From Fidelibacterota bacterium (lineage in GTDB: Bacteria; Fidelibacterota; UBA2242): a stretch of DNA of 10,039 nt. The notes under the pieces are model-generated. The model did no database searches, was not told the origin of the DNA, and saw only the letters and a program-made list of their open reading frames with translations. This document shows, piece by piece, positions 1 through 6,500 of this stretch. Where the stretch lies: positions 1-10,039 of the forward strand of contig JAFGXZ010000333.1 of NCBI GenBank assembly GCA_016936335.1. The letters are read 5' to 3'. The position numbers and the translations under genes are program-made. How positions within the stretch are numbered: the stretch's first letter is position 1; each line of letters opens with the position of its first letter.

Positions 1-273
1 AATATTGAATCCAATCAAAGACTTCCCGAGGTTTTAAATCCTGAACATCGATATATCAGGATTAGGATCAAAGATCAGGGAGTAGGTATCCATCGGGACC
101 AGATGACAAAAATATTTGATCCCTATTTTACCACCAAACAAAAGGGCAGTGGCTTAGGTCTGGCAATCAGTTTCGCAATTATCCAGAAACACGACGGATA
201 TATATTAGTGGAATCCACAGTTGGACAGGGTACGGTTTTTACCGTGTATCTGCCTGCTGTCGATAATTGGTAG
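1..273 (+). CDS. Sensor histidine kinase, C-terminal ATPase fragment (5' end outside window)
   Basis: The frame is open from base 1 to a TAG at 271-273 and gives the last 90 residues of a histidine kinase. The ATP-binding (HATPase_c) signature boxes are visible in order: the G1 box DQGVGI (about residues 27-32 of the fragment), the F box FDPYFTTK, and the G2 box GSGLGLAI, followed by the usual end of the fold with GTVFTVYLPA. In this family the domain binds ATP and phosphorylates a histidine in a dimerisation domain, which would lie upstream of the window along with any sensor domain. The F-box style resembles PAS-containing NtrB-like and hybrid kinases, but the protein stops four residues after YLPA, so no receiver domain is fused at the C-terminus. 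The next gene starts 46 bases downstream, so cotranscription is possible. The stimulus and partner regulator cannot be read here. Confidence 0.92.
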   Translation, partial: NIESNQRLPEVLNPEHRYIRIRIKDQGVGIHRDQMTKIFDPYFTTKQKGSGLGLAISFAIIQKHDGYILVESTVGQGTVFTVYLPAVDNW

Positions 274-319
274 ATGCATATAAACCATCTTGTGAATCCG
301 TGACCGAAAAGGAATAAAC

Positions 320-1366
320 ATGGTAAAAAAAACAGTCATTACCATATTGATTTTCTGGATTGCGGGTTTCACTGCATGCACTCGCCAGATTTACCAGGCA
401 GCCTATCCAACATTAAATGACGGCGCCTACGATACGGAATTTCCCTATCGCAACTGCTCAAAAGAATTGAAACGGATTGGCGATACTGTAAAAATGGTCA
501 ATTCAATTGCCTATTATAAAAGTTATATTTTTGTTGAGGCTAATCAACTACTACATCGAAATCTGACCACGGAAAACCTTCAAAATGATGCTTCAGGTCA
601 AATCTTTTTTAATAATTCCACCGCCGGAACCGCGACGATTATTTTTCATGAGGGCCAGCAGTTAGCGCTTCTAACATGCGCCCATGTTGTTAGCTTTCCT
701 GATACGATTATTAGTTATTTCACATTATCTAACGGAAAACCGAGTATGTTTATTCAATCGGTGGCTGTGAAAGAACGCCAATCCAATTATGTCACCGATC
801 TGTGGAAAGTCCCGGAAGTTGAAGTTCTTATCACCGATAAGGACAATGATATCGCTCTATTGGGCGGGATTCTTCCGGGTTCTGAAATTCCAATGATACC
901 GGTGTTTGATTATCCCTTTGGCAGTGCTAAAAACCTGGAGTGGGGCAGTTTTGTTTATTTGATGGGCTTTCCGAGGGGATACAAGCTGATCACCCGGGGC
1001 ATTGTCAGTGATCCCAACCGGACGAAAAATGGCGAGTTTATCATTGATGCGTTGTTTAACCGTGGTTGCAGTGGCGGACTGGTGCTGGCCGTGAAAGACG
1101 GTGTACCGAATTTTGAATTTGTCGGAATTGCCCGTTCGGCGGCGGCGGAATACGAATATGTCATTCGTCCGGCCAGTACTTTTGATCAGTCAAAATATGA
1201 CCTGACTTTTCCCTACAACGGAGATCTTTTTGTCGATTATAAAGCCAATATTAATTATGGTGTTACTCATATTGTGCCAGTGGAACAGATACGGGAATTC
1301 CTCAGTAAGAACCGAACTGAGTTAAGGGAACGGGGCTATGACTTTTCAAAATTCACCGGTGATTAA
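320..1366 (+). CDS. Trypsin-like serine protease, probable lipoprotein
   Basis: This 348-aa protein starts with a basic, hydrophobic signal sequence ending in FTAC, a plausible lipobox with Cys20 as the lipidated residue, so it is probably anchored in the outer or inner membrane facing the periplasm or surface. A trypsin/HtrA-like peptidase core follows. His122 lies in LTCAHVV, Asp177 in DNDIAL, and Ser251 in RGCSGG, giving a complete catalytic triad in the expected order and spacing. The position before the serine is Cys rather than the Asp or Asn common in trypsin and HtrA. No PDZ domain is seen; after the serine loop about 95 residues remain without a recognisable domain. AAAAGGA lies 6 bases before the ATG. 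The gene follows the kinase by 46 bases, so it may belong to the same operon and act in envelope stress or signalling, but that is inference. The substrate is unknown. Confidence 0.82.
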   Translation: MVKKTVITILIFWIAGFTACTRQIYQAAYPTLNDGAYDTEFPYRNCSKELKRIGDTVKMVNSIAYYKSYIFVEANQLLHRNLTTENLQNDASGQIFFNNSTAGTATIIFHEGQQLALLTCAHVVSFPDTIISYFTLSNGKPSMFIQSVAVKERQSNYVTDLWKVPEVEVLITDKDNDIALLGGILPGSEIPMIPVFDYPFGSAKNLEWGSFVYLMGFPRGYKLITRGIVSDPNRTKNGEFIIDALFNRGCSGGLVLAVKDGVPNFEFVGIARSAAAEYEYVIRPASTFDQSKYDLTFPYNGDLFVDYKANINYGVTHIVPVEQIREFLSKNRTELRERGYDFSKFTGD

Positions 1367-1455
1367 CAATATCTAAATCCCGGCTCTTAACAATTTTTCC
1401 CTTGCATTTATGTTTTTTTTTTCAATTTAGCATATCTTTGAAAGGGACAATGTTC

Positions 1456-1487
1456 AAGCGGCTCTGAGCCGCCCGGCTCAAACGCTT
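1456..1487. repeat. GC-rich overlapping inverted repeats
   Basis: Several palindromes are nested here. GGCTC (1460-1464) pairs with GAGCC (1466-1470). GAGCCG (1466-1471) pairs with CGGCTC (1474-1479). An outer AAGCG (1456-1460) pairs with CGCTT (1483-1487). The middle GAGCC can pair with either copy of GGCTC, so two alternative stems are possible. The hairpin sits in otherwise AT-rich DNA and has no T tract after it, so it is not a typical intrinsic terminator. It may be an extragenic palindrome or a weak transcription barrier. Confidence 0.45.
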
Positions 1488-1616
1488 AAAAGTTCTTTGA
1501 AATGAGTTTCTGATTGTTGCCATTACGACGGAGAAATTCTAATCAATACTGCCGTTGCCCCGGAAAGTACAGCTCAAACGTATCAGTTAAAATTGACCTA
1601 TTGATATCCATCATAT

Positions 1617-1646
1617 TTACGGTCATGGTTAGTAATTCCCGATAAT
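1617..1646 (+). promoter_or_regulatory. Possible sigma70-like promoter for the T9SS cargo genes
   Basis: TTTACG (1617-1622, four of six matches to TTGACA) and GATAAT (1641-1646, five of six matches to TATAAT) are separated by 18 bases. Transcription would start near 1653 and give a leader of about 210 nt before the FG-GAP gene. The assignment rests on consensus only, in an AT-rich stretch where such matches arise by chance. Confidence 0.27.
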
Positions 1647-1657
1647 TAAAAGGGAAT
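1635..1657. promoter_or_regulatory. Inverted repeat around the -10 box, possible operator
   Basis: ATTCCC (1635-1640) and GGGAAT (1652-1657) are perfect 6-bp arms separated by 11 bases. The arms flank the candidate -10 box GATAAT and the predicted start point, a placement typical of a repressor operator. The 17-bp centre-to-centre spacing is longer than one helical turn, so it may be coincidental. Confidence 0.22.
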
Positions 1658-1666
1658 GTCCCGTCC

Positions 1667-1681
1667 AATGGTCAAACCATT
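1667..1681. repeat. Short perfect dyad AATGGT-CAA-ACCATT
   Basis: Six-base perfect arms flank a three-base loop. It lies between the candidate promoter and the small leader ORF and would be transcribed if that promoter is real. It is too short and AT-rich to act alone as a terminator. Confidence 0.3.
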
Positions 1682-1727
1682 AATCAATAACGGAATGAAT
1701 GATAAATTAAAATATGGAGGAGAAAAA

Positions 1728-1817
1728 ATGAAATCAGGCCCCAAAAGAGAACTCCGCACATCGGTGGCGGCCTTTGTGCGGGGTAGAAACATCCGCAAAG
1801 ATGCTGTTTCACTTTAA
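1728..1817 (+). CDS. Possible small leader ORF, 29 aa
   Basis: An ATG preceded by GGAGGAG (1716-1722, five bases away), the strongest SD site in the window, opens a 29-codon frame ending in TAA at 1815-1817. The peptide begins MKSGPKRELR and is basic (eight Lys/Arg in 29 residues), with no signal peptide or membrane segment. It is 44 bases upstream of the FG-GAP gene. The frame contains a 9-bp stem (1752-1783), so translation of the peptide and folding of the mRNA would interfere with each other, as in leader-peptide control. I do not recognise the peptide. It could equally be a chance frame behind a purine-rich stretch. Confidence 0.33.
   Translation: MKSGPKRELRTSVAAFVRGRNIRKDAVSL
1752..1783 (+). 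promoter_or_regulatory. Hairpin inside the leader, possible regulatory RNA element
   Basis: CTCCGCACA (1752-1760) can pair with TGTGCGGGG (1775-1783), with one G-U pair, leaving a 14-base loop. AGGCC (1737-1741) can also pair with GGCCT (1769-1773), which would compete with the loop and the lower stem. A second stem, GAAACA (1786-1791) with TGTTTC (1805-1810), follows directly. Two adjacent stems with an alternative pairing upstream of a large secreted-protein unit suggest a cis-acting leader. It matches no riboswitch class that I can recognise by eye. Confidence 0.3.
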
Positions 1818-1861
1818 TTTAATTGTTAAATTGAAGGAGACAAGTAAACCAAGGAAGTAAC

Positions 1862-3454
1862 ATGAAGAGAATATTTTACATTTATATCGCATTATTTTCC
1901 CTGTTTTTCAGTACAAGTATTCATTCTAAAAATTCATTCGATCTAAAGAAGGTTGCTACAATTTCGGGTTATACACCTGATGATGGTTTCGGACTCCCGA
2001 TAAAGGATGTTGGAGATGTTAATAATGATGGCTATCCAGATCTGGCAATTGGTTATGGACGTTACCCGGATTGCCCGGATACAAGTAGAGAAAACTGTCA
2101 CAGAATTGATATATATTATGGTGGTGATACTCTTGATATAATTCCTGATATAACTTTCTGGGACATATTGAATATTTGGGGTAATGTGGATCTAAACGGA
2201 GATGGTTATATTGATCTAGTTGCTCGTGATTATTACAATTCCAGCTATGGCCAGGTCAAAATATACTTTGGTGGATTAAATGGACCCGATACAGAACCAG
2301 ACATGATTCTTTCCGGTGATTGGATTGATGGTTATTTTGGTAAAGTAGTTGCATCAGGCGATTTGAATGCTGATGGATTTGATGATTTGATAATTTCAGC
2401 GCCTAATGATTATTATGCTGCTTATGGTAGAGTGTATGTCTATTTGGGTGGTGACCCAATGGACGATGAACCAGATTGGTTTTATCAAAGTACTGAGGAA
2501 TTCGCTTTTTATGGTCAGACTGTGGTTTGTGGTGATATGAATGCTGATGGTTATGATGATTTTATTGTAGGTGCTCCTTTTGAATTTTCTGATGATACAA
2601 GTATGATATATATCTATTCAGGCGGAAATTCCCTATCAACCAAAGAAGTATATATATACGAAGCGCCAAATCTTACTTCTTATCTTGGTAGAAAAATGAT
2701 ATATATTGATAATTGGAATAATTCTGAATTTGGTATTGTACTAATTGGATGGATTAGAACAGATGATTTTAACGAGGGAATACTAAAAATAAATGGTAAT
2801 TCTAATTTCGATAGTTTGGACGCTGAGATTTTATATAATATCTATAATCCTTACGACCAATATTATTTTTATGGATTTCTACAGGGTTATATTAATGATG
2901 ACTATGAAAAAGATATTGCAATTGGAGCAAATCAAGAAGATCTATATATTTATTTTGGACAAAACGATTTTACTTATCCTGATTCAATATTATATAATAA
3001 AAATATTGGATTAATAACGACCATCGACCTAAATAATGATGGAATTGATGAAGTAATTGGCGCCCACTCTGTTTTAGCAGATTCAACAGGCTCAAAATAT
3101 ATGAAATATATAGATATATACTCTTGTAAGCCATTTCCAGTATATAGTAGTAAAGTAAACCGTAATCATAACTTTAACCAGTTGGATAACTTTACATTAT
3201 TAACAAATTATCCAAATCCGTTTAATAATAGTACAAATATACAATTTTATATTCACCAGAAATCACAAATTAAGATTTCAATTTATGATTTATTAGGTCG
3301 GCAAATTGAATTAATTGAAGAATCAACTTATTTTTCTGGTACATATACTATAGTATGGGATGCAACAGGATTTTCTTCCGGTATTTATTTTATCAAGATG
3401 AATATTGATAATGGAAAAGAAATTCATCTAAAAAAAATTATGTTACTTCAATAA
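1862..3454 (+). CDS. FG-GAP/VCBS beta-propeller protein with T9SS C-terminal sorting domain
   Basis: This 530-aa secreted protein starts with a signal peptide (about residues 1-22). About seven FG-GAP-type repeats follow with a period near 58 residues. Calcium-binding DxNxDGxxD-type loops occur at residues 52-60, 110-118, 167-175 and 225-233, with a last related loop at 389-397. The loops near 283-290 and 344-351 are degenerate. Seven such repeats fit one integrin-alpha-like seven-bladed propeller. From about residue 443 there is a type A T9SS sorting domain: NYPNPFN motif (449-455), ISIYDLLGR, the WDATGFSSGIY segment, and a basic tail ending KKIMLLQ. In this family the tail directs export across the outer membrane and is then removed or attached to surface lipopolysaccharide. 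No catalytic domain is visible, so an adhesion or ligand-binding role is inferred. AAGGAAG precedes the ATG by four bases. The C25 peptidase gene follows after 69 bases. Confidence 0.88.
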   Translation: MKRIFYIYIALFSLFFSTSIHSKNSFDLKKVATISGYTPDDGFGLPIKDVGDVNNDGYPDLAIGYGRYPDCPDTSRENCHRIDIYYGGDTLDIIPDITFWDILNIWGNVDLNGDGYIDLVARDYYNSSYGQVKIYFGGLNGPDTEPDMILSGDWIDGYFGKVVASGDLNADGFDDLIISAPNDYYAAYGRVYVYLGGDPMDDEPDWFYQSTEEFAFYGQTVVCGDMNADGYDDFIVGAPFEFSDDTSMIYIYSGGNSLSTKEVYIYEAPNLTSYLGRKMIYIDNWNNSEFGIVLIGWIRTDDFNEGILKINGNSNFDSLDAEILYNIYNPYDQYYFYGFLQGYINDDYEKDIAIGANQEDLYIYFGQNDFTYPDSILYNKNIGLITTIDLNNDGIDEVIGAHSVLADSTGSKYMKYIDIYSCKPFPVYSSKVNRNHNFNQLDNFTLLTNYPNPFNNSTNIQFYIHQKSQIKISIYDLLGRQIELIEESTYFSGTYTIVWDATGFSSGIYFIKMNIDNGKEIHLKKIMLLQ

Positions 3455-3472
3455 GTATGGCAATTTAAGGTT

Positions 3473-3494
3473 GAAGAAAAACAAAAATTTCTTC
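3473..3494 (+). repeat. AT-rich dyad between the two T9SS genes
   Basis: GAAGAAA (3473-3479) and TTTCTTC (3488-3494) form 7-bp perfect arms around an 8-base A-rich loop in the 69-base gap. The stem is weak and has no T tract after it, so it is not a terminator and the two genes can be cotranscribed. It could serve as a processing or mRNA stability site. Confidence 0.25.
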
Positions 3495-3511
3495 GATAAG
3501 CGATTTCAATT

Positions 3512-3517
3512 AAGGAG
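3512..3517 (+). promoter_or_regulatory. Shine-Dalgarno site that fixes the C25 peptidase start
   Basis: AAGGAG lies six bases before the ATG at 3524. A TTG at 3518 in the same frame directly abuts the AAGGAG, leaving no spacer, so the ATG two codons later is the better start. Confidence 0.7.
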
Positions 3518-3523
3518 TTGATC

Positions 3524-6500
3524 ATGAAGAAAACACTATTAATCATCATATGTAATCTATATCTGGTATTGGCAAATGTTACACATACTGTCAATTTTGT
3601 TCAATCTGATTTGAGAATCTCTAAAGAGGGAGATTATGATCGATTGTCCTATTCGGAATCAATGAATTTTGATAAAGAAGGATCTCCAGAATTACCGGGA
3701 ATTTCTGTAAATCTAATAATACCAAGTGGTCAATCTGTTTCATCAATTCAAATTAATTCAAATGAAAAAAATAAAATTGATGATACATTTGATATATATC
3801 CAACACAATTACCAATTCCAACATCTTTAATGTCAGAGAAACTTGAATGGATTGAACAGGATCCTAATATATATTTATCTAGTGAAATTTATCCCAAGAA
3901 TATTGTTAAAGTGATATCTGAAGGATATTTTGACGGGTCAACAAGAATTGTAAACTTACTAATATCTCCCATTCAATATTCTCCGATTACAGGCGAAGTT
4001 TGGTTTAGTGAAAAAATTACATTTACATTAAATTTAACAAATAGTAAAAGTAGTGCAATTCAACCAAACAAACGTAATCAGAAGAATCAGCGGATATATG
4101 ATAACATATTAAATAAACTCGTCGATAATAAAAATGATATTAGTAAATATCAAATTCGACATAATAAAGGTAAAACATTAGATAAAATTAATTCTGTCCA
4201 AACCGGATCATGTCCCTCGTGGGAATATACTGTAATTACAAGCACTGATTTAAGACCATATTTTGAAGATCTTGTTTCATGGAAAATACGTAAAGGAATT
4301 GATGCTGGCATTGTTACGGTTTGGGATATATGTGATAACTATACTGACGGCGATATAGTGTCTGGAATTGATGACGTTGCTGGAAGTATTAGACAATATT
4401 TAATTGATGCTTATAGCAATGGAACTGTATGGGTACTAATAGGAGGTGACGATACAGTTGTGCCTGTGAGATATGGTGCAAGTAATAATAACACTTATAA
4501 CTGGGATTATATTATTCCAACAGACCTCTATTATGCCGAGCTCAATGGGGACTGGAATGATGATAATGATACATATACTGATCCTGACATTTATGATGAT
4601 TATGTATTACCACCCATATTAAATAATAACCCCCGATATGGTGAGCCAACAGATGATTCCCCAGAGTTTCAACCAGAGCTGTTTGTTGGGAGAGTAGCTG
4701 TATCAACTCAAGCAGAGATAGAAAACTGGTTTGAAAAATTATTACTATATTGTGACAATCCGAATGAAGGGAGTTATTCTTATCTTTCTAAGGCGTTACT
4801 TATTCAAGAAGACCAGATGCAATGGCAGACTTGGTATCCTGGTTCACAAAGTCAATCAGATGCATTAAAAGATTATTATTTAGATGGTTTTTATACTTCT
4901 ACAATATTAGAAGAAGATCTTGGCCCTTGTGCTGATCCGACATATCCAACGGGTTCAGATGTTGTTGATGTAATTGATGAAGGCTGGGGATTTATGTGTA
5001 TTAGTAATCATGGTGCACCACATTGTGTAACAGTGTCGACAGGATCTGATGCGACTCACTGCTATACCTGGAGTCCATGGTTATCATTGCACGATTATTA
5101 TGCAACCAATGGTAGCCAATCGGGTATTAATCATTTTTCAGAGACTAAAAAATATTATTCAATCTACACTGTAGCATGTGATGTTGCCGCATTTGATTAT
5201 TTTCGTTGTAAAAGACAGGAATGGGGTACTATTGATGGAATGATAAAAACATTCATGGAAGCCTTTATAGAAAGTGAGAATAAAGGAGCGGTTGCTTTTG
5301 GAGGAAATACGCGTTATGGCTGGGTATCTCCATCCTTTAGTTTGGAGAAATATTTTTTTGATTATCTGTTTGATGGTGGCACATATCTTGGGGAACCATA
5401 TTATAAATATGGTGTTGCCGAAGCTGCTTCTAAGGCAGCATATTCAGACACTTATCTGAGGTATTCACACAATTATTTTGGTGATCCAGAAATGGATGTT
5501 TGGATTTGTACACCAACAGAATATTCTTCAGTTTCCGTAACTGATAATACAAGTAGTATTACTGTAAATGCTGGTGTTACCGGGAGTAATATATGTGTTT
5601 GTAGTGCTGAAGATGGTGAAGATTATTACTATTTAGCTTCAAATGTCTCGAGTTATACATTTAATACTTCAGTCAGGCCCCTCTATATTACTGTAACAAA
5701 ACCCGGATATATACCTTACTCTGCTGTAATAGGTGGCACTTTTACCAGTGACGAAACATGGTTTGGCAATATTCATGTCCTACAGACTACAGCGAACTTT
5801 ATCAACGATGCCACATTAACAATATTACCCGGTACAAATGTGATGTTAGATGGATATTTCAATCTTTCCTTTTTGGATAATGCTCGACTTATTGCCGAAG
5901 GCACCGAAGATTCACCGATTGTGTTTACATCAGCTACCGGAACATCATCCAAATCTTGGAAATATCTCTATATTCGGACAAATAACAATGTTCTTCGTTA
6001 TTGTGGGGTTGAATACGGGGATTATGGTATATTTATGAATGGGTATCCATCAACGGGTAATGTTATTGAATATTGTGATATCCATGATAACGATCAGGGA
6101 ATTCGAATGGAAAATAACGATGTTGATATAACTGATTGTGATATATATAATAATCGCCACAACATTGTGACCACCAGCAACACTGAGATTAATATTGAAG
6201 GAACTCATATTCACGATGGTGAACGTGACGGTATTTACTGTTCATCAGCAGATTTGATTAACCTGTATGGCTGTGTAATAGAAGATAATGGGAATGGCGG
6301 CACATCAACACGAAATGGAATATATTCAGGTTATACGGATTTGATAAATCTTGGGAATTCTAATTATCCGTCGTGGCATGGCTATAATACAGTTCGAGAT
6401 AATTATTCTTCGGAAATATACTGTTACGGTACAGATTATATCTATCTTTATTACAATTCAATCCATGATGACAGCGGGTATGAGGTCTACAACTCCGGCA

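Larger units (their letters stand above)
1367..1861. other. 495-base gene-poor intergenic/leader region
   Basis: No conventional gene is visible on either strand between the lipoprotease and the FG-GAP gene. The region holds a run of ten T (1413-1422), a TATCTTTG motif (1433-1440) that resembles the Bacteroidota -7 element but has no matching -33 element at the usual distance, a GC-rich overlapping dyad (1456-1487), a possible sigma70-type promoter (1617-1646) with an inverted repeat around it, a small dyad with 6-bp arms (1667-1681), and a possible 29-codon ORF containing a longer hairpin (1728-1817). I saw no clear rho-independent terminator for the lipoprotease gene. Confidence 0.7.
1862..6480. 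other. AT-rich island covering the T9SS cargo genes
   Basis: Counted 60-base lines: 2701-2760, 15 G/C; 3241-3300, 14; 4081-4140, 15; 6121-6180, 19; 6421-6480, 21. Lines outside: 1081-1140, 32; 6481-6540, 33; 6601-6660, 29; 6961-7020, 31; 8281-8340, 33. Composition is not uniform inside the island (5701-5760 has 26). The left limit is close to the FG-GAP start, and the right limit is a step inside the C25 peptidase gene. This could mark transferred DNA, a recombination junction between modules, or relaxed codon use in long secreted proteins. Confidence 0.6.

Noticed and set aside
1433..1440. TATCTTTG as a Bacteroidota-type -7 promoter element.
   Set aside because: No TTTG/TTG element lies at the proper distance upstream; the nearest TTG at 1402 is too far.
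1525..1533. The 9-mer ACGACGGAG shared with 7616-7624.
   Set aside because: A single short match without extended similarity is not evidence of a repeat or a shared regulatory site.
1506..1604. A 33-codon stop-to-stop frame whose end reads like protein (GEILINTAVAPE, then TYQLKLTY).
   Set aside because: It has no start codon or SD, and no family is recognisable. It might be a gene remnant, but that cannot be supported.
3518..3523. TTG at 3518 as the start of the C25 peptidase.
   Set aside because: It directly abuts the AAGGAG site with no spacer; ATG at 3524 has a normal six-base spacing.
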